From Tunturiibacter empetritectus (lineage in GTDB: Bacteria > Acidobacteriota > Terriglobia > Terriglobales > Acidobacteriaceae), in the NCBI RefSeq assembly GCF_014201375.1, contig NZ_JACHDZ010000001.1, positions 1,338,535 to 1,402,534 of the forward strand: a stretch of DNA of 64,000 bases, in the 5' to 3' direction. The notes beneath the pieces are model-generated. The model did not search any database. It was not told where the DNA came from and saw nothing but the letters and a program-made list of their open reading frames with translations. Within the stretch, counting starts at the first letter, position 1; each line of letters begins with the position of its first letter. Made by a program: the position numbers and the translations under genes. This document shows positions 1 through 9,312 of the stretch, piece by piece.

Positions 1-142
1 CCTTAACGTGGTCGCAAAGACTCAGATCCCCAGTCAGATACGCCTCGAGCGACAACGAAAGAGCCTGCTGTGACAGAGCTGCCATGGCAAGAAGCTTATC
101 TTTGAGAGCGACCAGTTGCTGTTGAAAGTTGATACGGGGCAT
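1..142 (-). CDS. phoU: PhoU-like phosphate-signalling protein, N-terminal part (runs off the window)
   Basis: The reverse strand reads from an ATG at 142 to the window edge without a stop and begins MPRINFQQQLVALKDKLLAM, then ALSQQALSLSLEAYLTGDLS. The F/Y-xxxL-xxLKxxLLxMAxLxxxAL pattern and the later acidic 'GDLSLCDHV' are typical of the first helices of PhoU, a helical-bundle regulator of the Pst phosphate importer and the PhoR kinase. About 47 residues are visible, so the rest of the three-helix repeat cannot be checked. No convincing ribosome-binding site was seen upstream. The identification rests on this short stretch only. Confidence 0.62.
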   Translation of the reverse strand, partial: MPRINFQQQLVALKDKLLAMAALSQQALSLSLEAYLTGDLSLCDHVK

Positions 143-259
143 TCAGGAGACCTTCGATCTGGGAGCGTTCCACTATTGTGACGTAAATAAGGCGAAGAGA
201 CCAAGGAATATTATGACTTCCGGCTCCACGCATGGTACACAATTCGTGTCACAAGCGGG

Positions 260-3200
260 TTACTTGTAAAGCAGGTAGTTCTCGCGTCGGCGCTCAAAAG
301 TAGCCAGGTCCGTCGCCCAGCCGGCTGCGATCTTACGGGGATCGTCAAGGTTGGTCAGCGCCTGCATCGTATCCACATTCGTCACCAGGTACGCAGCCTT
401 TGCCAGCTGAAACTCCGGATAGAGATGGTGCAACGCGCTGAGCAGCTCGATCCCCATCTCAGGAGAGTTGAAAACAACTCGGTCCGTCACGGTAAAAGCA
501 ATCCCAGGGATCGCCTTCCCATGAGAGGGATAGTGATTGGAGTCCTCTGCAACCGCATAGTTAGTCGGTGCGAAGCTCACTCCAGGAATCTTTCGCGCGG
601 TCAGGTAGGCCGCCAGCTCTGGCGCATTGATGTAGGGCGCGCCAATATGCTCATAAGGTTTGTCTGTGCCGCGGCCGACAGAGATATTCGTCATCTCAGC
701 CAGGCCCACAGCGGGATAGAGCGTAGCCGCCGTCGGAGTCCGCAGGTTCGGGCTCGGATTTGTCCACTTCAATCCCGTCTCATCAAAGTACTGTACGCGA
801 GACCAGTTCTGCATCGGCACCACAACCAGCTGCGCGTGAATGGGAATCAGAATGTTCGGCGAAGTCGGACCGGGAACCCGCCGTTCGCTGTTGAAGTAGA
901 GAGCAAGCTCCCCGAGAGTCATGCCGTTGCGAACAGGCATCGGCATGTAGTTGTTATAGGACTCGGCCCCTGCATCAGACACCGGCCCCTGCACCGCCAC
1001 ACCGCCGTTTGGGTTCGGACGATCGAGCAGGATAATCTCAATATGAGCCTGCGCCGCCGCCTCGAGAAAGTATCCAACCAGCGCCTCATACGTGTAGAAC
1101 CGAACCCCCACATCCTGCAGATCAATCACCACAGCATCAAGATTCTTCAGAGACTCGAGGCCGGGATGGCGCTGCTCAGGCTTCGCGCCATACAGACTCA
1201 GTATCGGAAGTCCGGTCGCTGGATCTACATCATTGCCGATCTTCACAGTATCTTTGGTCCCAAGAAGACCATGCTCCGGAGAGAACAACGTCTTCAGCTC
1301 AACCTCCGGCAGGCTGTGCTGCAAGATGTCGATCGTCCGTCTGCCTTCGCGATCAAGCCCAGTCTGGTTCGTTAGCAACCCCAGCCTCAGGCGATTGCCG
1401 TGACGTTTCGCAGCCTCCGCCAGAGCCTCGAAGTGAGTAGCCTCAAGCACGTCCAATCCCGTGAGCGTCTGAGCACCAGCAATGGTCGTTGAATGCTCCA
1501 CGCCAACCCGCATCGCACGAGCCGCAGCAGAGGCCACCTGTCCCCGCAACACTGAGATAGGGGGCGCTCCACGCGGATGAATCGCATTCGACAAAATAAT
1601 GACGAAGCTATCGCGCTCCGGATCCATCCACAGGGATGTCCCAGTAAATCCCGTATGCCCGAAGCTCCCAATCGGAAAGACCTCGCCGCGCGGCCGTGAA
1701 AACGCCGAGTTGATATCCCAGCCAAATCCCCGCACCGCAACGCCCGTCGTCGTCTTTCCATCTGGAGTAAAGATCGTTGCGCCAGTCACCGCAGTAGACG
1801 GCTGCTCCCGCTCCGTCATCAGCTTTAGCGTTGCTTGGGTCAAGGGAAAGTTACTCGGCCTACCCGCAAGCCGATCCAACAGCCCCTGGGCAAACAACGC
1901 AACATCCGCAGCCGTAGAAAACACTCCAGCATGTCCCGCAACTCCGCCCATCCGCCGAGTCGTCGGATCATGCACCGTCCCACGCAGCATCCGGCCAAAG
2001 TCAGGATTCGTAGCCGCCGTACCCTGATCGTCATAAGCGGTTGGCGCAATCTGAGGATCGAGTGCGAACGGGATCCACTTAGGAGGCGGGCACGAATAAT
2101 CAGATATAGTCACCGCAGTCTGTCCATTTCCCGGTGCACTCTTGGTGAAGTTCGGCCTACCAACAATCGCTGATCCGGCTGCCTCAAACGATCCGCAAGC
2201 CTCAGCGAACGGCAGATATCGCGTATGCGTCATCCCCAGTGGTCCCAAAATATGCTCCTGTGCATACTCTTCAAGCGGCTGCCCACTGATCTTCTCCACC
2301 AGCGCCCCTAACGTGATGAAGTTAATATCCGAATACTTGAAGTGCGTTCCCGGCACACTCTCGAGCGTCGCATTCATCGCGCGCCTAATCCCCTCCGCTT
2401 TATCCGGAGCAGCCAGCCCCCACGCATCCTTTAGGTCAATATCCTCCGGCAAACCCGAGTAGTGCGTCAGCAGCTCACGAATCGTAACCGCCTGCTTCCC
2501 GTTCACGGCAAACTCCGGCAGATACTTCGCCACCGGATCGTCGAACTGAAGCTTATGCGCCTCATAAAGCTGCATCACCGCGGTAGCCGTAACCAGACAC
2601 TTCGTCAGCGAAGCCATATCGAAGACCGTATCTTCCGTCATCGGCTCCAAAGCAGGCTCAAGCTCACGATTCCCATACGCCTTTTCAAACACCGTTCGTC
2701 CATCATGGTTGATGAGCACCACCGCACCCGGTACCTTCTTCGCGCTGATCGCCTCATCCACAAGCGTCGAAACCGCGCTGAAGTCGTAGCCCTTATGCGC
2801 TTCTACCTGAGCTTCTTCCGCAGCCCCTCGCGATGGAAGCAGAAAGGGAAGCGAGAGCGCGATCACAATCCCAGCCACCTTAGCCGCAGATCGTTGCGGC
2901 TTCCGCGTCGTGCCATCCCCGCGAAACAGCAAGCTACCAACCGACCCAATCACGAACGTAACGATCGAACCAATCAGCACATACCAGGTGAACGCGATGT
3001 GCGGAATCGTAACTGGCCCAACCTTGATCACACCCGGCGAGAGCCACAGCAAAAGATTCAGCCCAAACCCGCACATCATCCCCAGAATCGCTCCCGTCTG
3101 CGTCGCATATCGAGTCAGCGTCCCCAGCAAAAACACACCCAGCAAAGCCCCGTAGGCCACCGAAGCAATCGACAACCCCACCTCCACCACGTGTCCCTTT

Positions 3201-4411
3201 CCGCCAGCAAACACGCTATACACTGCCACCCCAAACAGCACCAGCGCCCAAACGACTGTGCTCGAGCGCGAGATCATCATCCGTTCGCGGTCATCCGCCT
3301 CCGGCCGCCAATGCATATAGAAGTCCACCACCGTCGTCGAAGAAAGCGAGTTCAACGCCGCGCTCAAATTCGACATCGCCGCCGCAAGAATCGCCGCCAC
3401 CAGCAGCCCCGCAATCCCGATCGGCATCTCTCGCACAATGAACGTCGGGAAGATCCGATCAGCCGACGCGAACACCGCTGGATGCAGCCCATAGAAGACA
3501 TACAACCCCACACCGATCAGCAGAAACAGCGTGAACTGCAAAAAAATCACCGCACCACTGGCCAGCAGCGCCAGCCGCGACTCCCGCAGACTCCGCGCCG
3601 CTAACATCCGTTGCACCATCAACTGATCCGTGCCATGCGACGCCATGGTCAGGAAGGTTCCCCCCAGCACACCCGCCCAGAACGTATAGCTCTGCGTCAG
3701 GTTCAGCGCAAAATGAAACAGCCGAAACTTACCCGCCGCCGCCGCGACGTCGTGTATCTGCGACCACCCCCCGGGCACATGCGTCCCCAGCGTAAAGATC
3801 GCAACCATCGTCCCGCCAATGTAGATCACCATCTGCACCACATCGGTCCATATCACCGCCGCCATCCCGCCCTCGAACGTATACAGCAGCGTAAGCGCCG
3901 AGATAATCCCAATCGACAGCACATCCCGCGTCCCAATCGCGATCCCCACCACGATGCTCACCGCGAACACCCGCACTCCCTCCGCCGCCGCGCGAGTCAG
4001 CAGGAACAATCCCGCAGTCACCTTGTGCAACGTATGTCCAAAGCGCTGATCGATCAGCTGATACGCAGTCAACATTCGCCCCTCAAAATATTTGGGCAGA
4101 AAGATCAACGCCACCACCACACGGCCCAGCATGTACCCGATCACAATCTGCAGAAACCCGAAGTCCCCCGCAAACGCCACACCCGGAATGCTGATGATCG
4201 TCAGTGTGCTCGTCTCCGCAGAGACGATCGACAGCGCAATCGCCCACCAGGGAATCGTCTGGTCAGCCAGAAAATAACTGCGCAGCGATCTCGCATTCGG
4301 ATCTTTCCCGCTCCGAAACCGCAAGCCGAAGAGAGTAATACCGATCAGATAAACGACGATCAGACCAAGATCGAAGGGATGAAGACGCGTTGGAGTTACG
4401 GCAGCATACAT
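260..4411 (-). CDS. Fusion protein: sodium:solute symporter + serine hydrolase (AmiE/beta-lactamase fold) + NamZ (DUF1343) exo-muramidase
   Basis: A single uninterrupted frame of 1383 residues from the ATG at 4411; an in-frame extension to 4525 is less likely because it is Cys/Arg-rich and not family-like. Residues about 10-505 form a multi-helix SSS transporter. At about 510-530 a hydrophobic segment ending PSRGAAEE looks like an old signal peptide, now an extra membrane span. Residues about 545-965 form a serine hydrolase with SLTK (about 601), YSDIN and GHTG (about 916) motifs. Residues about 985-1383 are DUF1343/NamZ, with LLTNQTG, FSPEHG (likely catalytic Glu, about 1042), IDLQDVGVRFYTY and LDRPNPNGG. 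In known muropeptide recycling, AmiE-type hydrolases strip peptide from MurNAc and NamZ releases MurNAc. The extra span should put both hydrolases on the periplasmic side beside the importer, which is inference. A diverging sugar kinase and GH20 gene nearby support amino-sugar recycling. Confidence 0.88.
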   Translation of the reverse strand: MYAAVTPTRLHPFDLGLIVVYLIGITLFGLRFRSGKDPNARSLRSYFLADQTIPWWAIALSIVSAETSTLTIISIPGVAFAGDFGFLQIVIGYMLGRVVVALIFLPKYFEGRMLTAYQLIDQRFGHTLHKVTAGLFLLTRAAAEGVRVFAVSIVVGIAIGTRDVLSIGIISALTLLYTFEGGMAAVIWTDVVQMVIYIGGTMVAIFTLGTHVPGGWSQIHDVAAAAGKFRLFHFALNLTQSYTFWAGVLGGTFLTMASHGTDQLMVQRMLAARSLRESRLALLASGAVIFLQFTLFLLIGVGLYVFYGLHPAVFASADRIFPTFIVREMPIGIAGLLVAAILAAAMSNLSAALNSLSSTTVVDFYMHWRPEADDRERMMISRSSTVVWALVLFGVAVYSVFAGGKGHVVEVGLSIASVAYGALLGVFLLGTLTRYATQTGAILGMMCGFGLNLLLWLSPGVIKVGPVTIPHIAFTWYVLIGSIVTFVIGSVGSLLFRGDGTTRKPQRSAAKVAGIVIALSLPFLLPSRGAAEEAQVEAHKGYDFSAVSTLVDEAISAKKVPGAVVLINHDGRTVFEKAYGNRELEPALEPMTEDTVFDMASLTKCLVTATAVMQLYEAHKLQFDDPVAKYLPEFAVNGKQAVTIRELLTHYSGLPEDIDLKDAWGLAAPDKAEGIRRAMNATLESVPGTHFKYSDINFITLGALVEKISGQPLEEYAQEHILGPLGMTHTRYLPFAEACGSFEAAGSAIVGRPNFTKSAPGNGQTAVTISDYSCPPPKWIPFALDPQIAPTAYDDQGTAATNPDFGRMLRGTVHDPTTRRMGGVAGHAGVFSTAADVALFAQGLLDRLAGRPSNFPLTQATLKLMTEREQPSTAVTGATIFTPDGKTTTGVAVRGFGWDINSAFSRPRGEVFPIGSFGHTGFTGTSLWMDPERDSFVIILSNAIHPRGAPPISVLRGQVASAAARAMRVGVEHSTTIAGAQTLTGLDVLEATHFEALAEAAKRHGNRLRLGLLTNQTGLDREGRRTIDILQHSLPEVELKTLFSPEHGLLGTKDTVKIGNDVDPATGLPILSLYGAKPEQRHPGLESLKNLDAVVIDLQDVGVRFYTYEALVGYFLEAAAQAHIEIILLDRPNPNGGVAVQGPVSDAGAESYNNYMPMPVRNGMTLGELALYFNSERRVPGPTSPNILIPIHAQLVVVPMQNWSRVQYFDETGLKWTNPSPNLRTPTAATLYPAVGLAEMTNISVGRGTDKPYEHIGAPYINAPELAAYLTARKIPGVSFAPTNYAVAEDSNHYPSHGKAIPGIAFTVTDRVVFNSPEMGIELLSALHHLYPEFQLAKAAYLVTNVDTMQALTNLDDPRKIAAGWATDLATFERRRENYLLYK

Positions 4412-4533
4412 TCGTGCCAGTGTATAGCGATAGCCCGCTTGCACGCAGCAGACCGCTCCCATCAAACGCGCCGAACGAAGGTTGCACCCACAGAGGGTTC
4501 CGCGCCCCTGCGCCTGACATATCATTTCAAGCT

Positions 4534-5454
4534 ATGGCTCTGTTTCTCGCAATCGACGCAGGTGGTACGAAGACACGTTGTCTCCTGGCAGATGAAACGA
4601 CGATCTTGGGCCGCGCCGTCACCGGAAGCGTAGAGCTCATGCGTGTCAGCGAAGCGGAGGCCTCCTCGCACCTTCGGGCGATGCTGGCAGAGGTCTCTCA
4701 AGTGGCCAACGTAAGCCTCGGCGAGCTCTCACAAACCTGCGTCGGACTCGCCGGTCTATCCATCGACGCCGTTCGCGAGTGGGCCGAGCGCGAGATCGGA
4801 GCCGTCATTGGAGGGGATCTGCACCTCCTAAGCGAGGACGAGATCGCCCTCGAAGGCGCATTCTACGGCGGCCCCGGCGTCCTCATCATCGCCGGCACAG
4901 GCTCGAACATCATCGGCCGTGCCGCCGACGGAGCCATGTATCAGGCTGGCGGCTGGGGCCCGGCTCTGGGCGACGAAGGCTCCGGCTTTTGGATCGCGCA
5001 GGAGGCTCTACGCGCCGGTTTCTGGGCCAAAGATCGCGGTGTCGCAACTACCTTACTCGCCGAGATCGGAGAATTCTGGGGACTCAAATCTCTCGGCGAA
5101 ATCGTCGAGAGGGCCAACGCCCGCCCCGGTCCAGACCTCCCAGCGCTCGTCCCCGTCATCGTGCGATGTGCAGAGGCTGGCGACGAACTCGCCATCGCGG
5201 TCCTCGAGCGCGCAGGCGTAGAGCTTGCCGAGCAGGTAGCTCTCGTCGCCTTGAAGATGAAGGAGTCCGGCGGCAGGCGCAAGATCGACGCGGCCTGCAC
5301 TGGAAGTATCCTCGAGCACATCTCGCTGGTTCGCAGCGCAATGGTAGCCGCTCTCAAGACCTCCTCCCCCGGCGTCAAAGTCCTGGACGGGGTTGTCGAT
5401 TCTTTGGAAGGCGCGCTCTGGCGGGCAAGGGAAGCAGTCAAGGCAGTCTCGTAA
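4534..5454 (+). CDS. BadF/BadG-family N-acetyl amino-sugar kinase (NagK/MurK-like)
   Basis: A 306-residue ASKHA-fold kinase. It starts MALFLAIDAGGTKTRC, the phosphate-1 loop expected at the very N-terminus, which fixes the start at 4534 rather than the in-frame ATG at 4390. GTGSN (about 120) and GWGPALGDEGSGFWI (about 140-155) are the phosphate-2 and glycine-rich motifs of the BadF/BadG/BcrA/D family. Family members include N-acetylglucosamine kinase and the MurNAc/GlcNAc kinase MurK. It diverges from the symporter-amidase-muramidase fusion with 122 bp between the starts, so a shared regulatory region is likely. The context suggests phosphorylation of imported MurNAc or GlcNAc, but the sequence alone does not decide between them. 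Confidence 0.82.
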   Translation: MALFLAIDAGGTKTRCLLADETTILGRAVTGSVELMRVSEAEASSHLRAMLAEVSQVANVSLGELSQTCVGLAGLSIDAVREWAEREIGAVIGGDLHLLSEDEIALEGAFYGGPGVLIIAGTGSNIIGRAADGAMYQAGGWGPALGDEGSGFWIAQEALRAGFWAKDRGVATTLLAEIGEFWGLKSLGEIVERANARPGPDLPALVPVIVRCAEAGDELAIAVLERAGVELAEQVALVALKMKESGGRRKIDAACTGSILEHISLVRSAMVAALKTSSPGVKVLDGVVDSLEGALWRAREAVKAVS

Positions 5455-5478
5455 CGTCTCGCCTCAAGCTCGGCGATC

Positions 5479-6819
5479 CTAGTGGCTTCTTACTCGAACC
5501 TCTTCGGCTCGCAGTGCAAGCCCCCGCGCAACTGACGTAAATTCGTTGCCTGTACGCACTCGCGATGCACCGAACCGGGATTCGAAGATGCGACGCACCG
5601 CAGGAACAAAGCTGGTTCCTCCAGTCAAAAACACTCGGTCAACCTCTCCCGCAGGAATGTTGCTTGTAGCAAGCAGAGTATCGACGCACCGCTCAATCGA
5701 CTGCAACTCGTCCGCGATCCACCCTTCAAACTCCTTGCGCTCAACCGTCGCGACAAGATCCATACTGCCATCGCGAAAGTGAAACTCGGCAGACTCGTGA
5801 TGCGACAGCTCAACCTTCAAACGTTGGACAGCCTGATGTAGCTGGTATCCAAGGTCCTCTTCGATCAAGTTGATGAGCGCTTCGATCTTCTCCGGCTCCT
5901 GCGCACGCGCCCGTGCGCTCTTCAGAATCTCCGCGACATTTCGCGTCTTCAGAAACGAGAGGTAGTGCCAGCGCTCCAGGTTGGCATAGATCCACGCCGG
6001 AGCCGCCGGGATGATGCTCGCCGGACGGTCCGGAGCCTGCGCATAAGACCGTTCCAGGCTGTCAGATCCCAGCGCCGGAGACACCAGCTTACGAACGATT
6101 CGCGCATCGAAGCTGTCACCCGCCAACCCGAGCCCGCTGTTACCCAGTAGATCCTTCGCCGTTCGACCTCGCGCGCGAACGCCGGGACCAACATGCAGCA
6201 ACGAGAAGTCGCTCGTGCCGCCGCCGAAGTCCCCAATCAAAATCAGTTCGTCGTGATCCAGCGTGGACTCGTACGCGTAGGCCGCCGCAATCGGCTCCAT
6301 CTCAAACTCGACCGACTCGAAACCAGCATGAACGAACGCCTGTTGCAGCCGCTGCACAGCAAAGTCATCATCTTCAACACTCTCGGCACCAACAAAGCGC
6401 ACCGGCCGCCCCACCGTGGCATGGCGCACTGGACGGCCTAACTGCCGCTCGGCAGATAATCTCAGATCGGTGAGGATGCGAGCGATCAGGTCTTCAATGG
6501 TGTAACGCCGTCCAAACACTTCAGTCCCAGTCAACGTCCGGCTGGTGAGATAGGACTTGAGCGACTGAATCAGCCGGCCCTTATGTTCGGCACGAAGATA
6601 GTGCTCGATCGCCTGCGGCCCAGTGAATCCTTTAATCTGCGTGCGACTCGCATGCCTATGCAGCTCCAGATACAGCACGGAGCGGAATGACTCCGTCGTC
6701 GCCGCACCCGCAGGAAAGGAGACTAATTCCACTTCGCTCTTGCGGCAAAACGCGATGGAGCTGTTCGTAGTGCCGAAATCAATTCCGAGTGAGAGGCCGA
6801 TGGAGTCCGTCGAAAGCAT
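5479..6819 (-). CDS. Hsp70-family ATPase (YegD-like short form)
   Basis: A 446-residue protein with the actin/Hsp70 nucleotide-binding fold: LGIDFGTTNSSIAF at about 12-25 (phosphate 1), GDFGGGTSDFSL at about 196-208 (phosphate 2) and FLTGGTSFVPAVRR near 405 (adenosine motif). The length matches YegD-type Hsp70 homologues, which have the ATPase part and a short helical tail but no classical substrate-binding domain. Its biochemical role is not established. It lies 55 bp downstream of the GH20 hexosaminidase gene on the same strand, so the two may be co-transcribed. Its stop faces the sugar kinase stop across 24 bp. Confidence 0.87.
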   Translation of the reverse strand: MLSTDSIGLSLGIDFGTTNSSIAFCRKSEVELVSFPAGAATTESFRSVLYLELHRHASRTQIKGFTGPQAIEHYLRAEHKGRLIQSLKSYLTSRTLTGTEVFGRRYTIEDLIARILTDLRLSAERQLGRPVRHATVGRPVRFVGAESVEDDDFAVQRLQQAFVHAGFESVEFEMEPIAAAYAYESTLDHDELILIGDFGGGTSDFSLLHVGPGVRARGRTAKDLLGNSGLGLAGDSFDARIVRKLVSPALGSDSLERSYAQAPDRPASIIPAAPAWIYANLERWHYLSFLKTRNVAEILKSARARAQEPEKIEALINLIEEDLGYQLHQAVQRLKVELSHHESAEFHFRDGSMDLVATVERKEFEGWIADELQSIERCVDTLLATSNIPAGEVDRVFLTGGTSFVPAVRRIFESRFGASRVRTGNEFTSVARGLALRAEEVRVRSH

Positions 6820-6874
6820 GGTCTTTTAGATTGCCAGATTCCGCGACCTGAGCGCCACTCATCTCCCGAAAGAG

Positions 6875-9064
6875 TTATTTCGCAGCAGGGGCCGGAGGCG
6901 GTATGCCCAGGTCTGCAGCAGGCGGAAGCGTGTGAGTATCCGACCACTGACGCTGCGCGCTCCTGACTCTGTCGCTGCGACCCTCCCAGATTCCAACCAT
7001 GTAGTCGTAGTGTTCCAGCACAGGCCGGAGCGCGTACGCGCGATTCGACCGGTACCACGCCTGCTCATACAGATCACGCAGTAGGGAATAGGCGTCAATG
7101 AAATCCTGAATTCGACCGTTCACGCCATTAATATCCGACAGTTCACGGCTCACGCTCATGCGCTGCTTCTTATCCGTCGTGTTCTGCATCGCGTAGGCGC
7201 GCTGATAACCCTGCGCAATCTCCTCGGACAGCTGAAACTTCAACCCGATCAGATCCATGCGCCGAGCGCCGAGCTCAAGCGCGTCGATCGCTGCAGTCTC
7301 TCGAAGCGTTGTAGGCGCACTCGGATAAGAGTCCGCAGGATCATAAGCCTTGGCCCCCGTCGAGGCGGCTTGCGGCGCAGGCGCAGCAGCCCTTGCCTGT
7401 GCAATCAGAGTCAGAGCGCGCTCCGCATGTAGCCGCAGCTCATGCGCATACGGAAGCACCTGCGCCCCAATCCGCAACCCATCCTTCGACATCGGGTCCA
7501 GCCAGAAGATGCTGTTGGTTCCATCCCCCTCCTTCGCCTGTTCCTTCAGTACAGAGTGCGCCAGCATCATCTCCTTCTGCGCCTCATTCAGATCCCCCGT
7601 CGCGTCTCCATGAAACACCTGCCCGTAAGCGTTCTGGAACTCTGGAATGGAAGACTCGCCCTTCTGCCAGGCCGCCGCTGCACCAAACAGAATCCCATAC
7701 CAATCCTGATTGAAGAGCCCTTCCCCGTCATCATTCCAGATCGTATTCAGCTGTCCCGTAGACCCCAGCCGCTGCCCGTCGGCCGTAAACCGCTGAATAT
7801 TCTCCAGCGCATAGTTGTTGTTCGGATAGACCTTCCTGAAGTTGTTCACGCTCGGAGCCACCCACGTCTCCATCCCCGCATTCGTAAACGGCGTCAGAAA
7901 CCGGTCATATCCACGAGGTTCGGGGTTATAAACCCACGCAACCGCAATCGTGGAATCCTTGAACGACTGCGGCAGATCCTTCAGCAAGTCCGGCGAATCC
8001 TGCGCGATATCCCCCCAAAACAGGAACCTTCGATTGAGCGGCTTCAACTCCGTCACAATCCGCTGCAAAAAATCCAAATAGACCGCTCCAAGCCCTCGGG
8101 TATCCACATCAGCCTTGGTCTGCCCCAGTCCCAGGTCCACCGTCTCATCCGCGCCAATATGCAAAAACGGCCCAGGATAAAGCGCCGCCAACTCCGTAAA
8201 CATCTGCTTGATCAGCGCAATCGACCCCGGCTGCCCCGGCGCCAGCACCGCGCCATGCGGAGTCTCCGCCAGCGGCTGATACTGCTCCCACGCCAAATTA
8301 TGGTGCAGATGCCCAAACGCCTCCTGCTCCGGCACCACATCAATGTGATACAGCCGCGCATACTCCACCAGCTCCCGAGCCTCCTCCGCAGAAACACTTC
8401 CCCCCGGCGGAGCCATCAGCGGATTCGAAGCATACTGCTGCGTATGCTCAAAATACGGCGAGTACAAGTTGACCTTATAAGCCGCCAGCGTCCGAATCAG
8501 GTGCTTCTGAAACTCCAGCGTCGTCACCGGCCCCCGCGACAGATCGTCATCCAGCCCGCGATACTTCATCGCCGGCCAGTCCCTCACGCTGGCCCAATGC
8601 AGCACCGCCTTCCCCCCATCCCCCTCGATCAGCTGCTTAACCGTCTGCGCCCCATAAAACACCCCCGCCGCTGAATCCCCAACCACGGCCAGCGTGTTCC
8701 CAGTCTTCGTAATCACATAGCCTTCAGCCTTCATCTCGTCGGTAAACTTCACCTCCGGATGAGCACTCGTCCGCGCCAGCTCAATCGCAACCGCCCCCGC
8801 CGATCCCACAATGCCGCGCTCCTTCAGCGACGCAGCCAAATCGTCCGCCGCAAAGCGGTCCTCCACAGCACAAGGAGCCACGCAAAAGATACCCACCCCA
8901 TGCGTCAGCGCCTCATCCCCCGCCGCATGTATCTCGCGCGGCATCGGGATCAACTTAATAGCAGACGGAGCAGACCCATTAATTGAAGACTGAGCCGAAG
9001 CGACAGAAGCAAAGAGGCCAAATCCCACCAGGAGAGCGCCAACACGGTAACAGGACATGAACAT
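6875..9064 (-). CDS. Secreted beta-N-acetylhexosaminidase, GH20
   Basis: A 729-residue protein with a signal peptide (hydrophobic GALLVGFGLFASVASAQ). A GH20b-type N-terminal domain with IKLIPMPREIHA precedes the TIM-barrel. The catalytic Asp-Glu pair is seen in LHIGADETVD (about residue 305), and YRGLDDDLSRGP marks the barrel entry. GH20 enzymes remove terminal GlcNAc or GalNAc from chitin, murein or glycan fragments through a substrate-assisted mechanism. The C-terminal third, from about residue 470, is helical and not recognised. With the NamZ/AmiE fusion and the BadF-type kinase close by, a role in freeing GlcNAc from murein fragments or chitin oligomers outside the cytoplasm is the simplest reading. 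The 248 bp upstream, shared with the diverging porin gene, holds no clear operator. Confidence 0.9.
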   Translation of the reverse strand: MFMSCYRVGALLVGFGLFASVASAQSSINGSAPSAIKLIPMPREIHAAGDEALTHGVGIFCVAPCAVEDRFAADDLAASLKERGIVGSAGAVAIELARTSAHPEVKFTDEMKAEGYVITKTGNTLAVVGDSAAGVFYGAQTVKQLIEGDGGKAVLHWASVRDWPAMKYRGLDDDLSRGPVTTLEFQKHLIRTLAAYKVNLYSPYFEHTQQYASNPLMAPPGGSVSAEEARELVEYARLYHIDVVPEQEAFGHLHHNLAWEQYQPLAETPHGAVLAPGQPGSIALIKQMFTELAALYPGPFLHIGADETVDLGLGQTKADVDTRGLGAVYLDFLQRIVTELKPLNRRFLFWGDIAQDSPDLLKDLPQSFKDSTIAVAWVYNPEPRGYDRFLTPFTNAGMETWVAPSVNNFRKVYPNNNYALENIQRFTADGQRLGSTGQLNTIWNDDGEGLFNQDWYGILFGAAAAWQKGESSIPEFQNAYGQVFHGDATGDLNEAQKEMMLAHSVLKEQAKEGDGTNSIFWLDPMSKDGLRIGAQVLPYAHELRLHAERALTLIAQARAAAPAPQAASTGAKAYDPADSYPSAPTTLRETAAIDALELGARRMDLIGLKFQLSEEIAQGYQRAYAMQNTTDKKQRMSVSRELSDINGVNGRIQDFIDAYSLLRDLYEQAWYRSNRAYALRPVLEHYDYMVGIWEGRSDRVRSAQRQWSDTHTLPPAADLGIPPPAPAAK

Positions 9065-9312
9065 AACGGTAAATCAGTTCTGCAACCCAAGGGGTTACTC
9101 AATTCAGTCAGCAAAAATCAAAAAAATACCAAAGTTCATGAAATATCCACAGTGAAACGTATTTTCTCGGTGAATACCGCACAAATTATTCCTCTGTTCA
9201 CACGAGTTTGTGAGCATAACTCAAAGAGCAAAGGAAGAAAGTTGGAGTGGGCCTACAAGCCCCGCACCCTTTCTTGTTGTCCTTATGCCTTTTCATACTT
9301 TTGCGAGGTTCC

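Noticed and set aside
2462..3604. Long open frame (380 codons) on the plus strand
   Set aside because: Arg/His/Gln-rich translation opposite the symporter region; it is a high-GC shadow of the real gene.
9071..9098. GTAACC on the minus strand upstream of the GH20 gene
   Set aside because: It lacks the CT prefix and the -10-like CNNA at 18 nt (ATTT there), so it was not counted with the ECF-type promoters.
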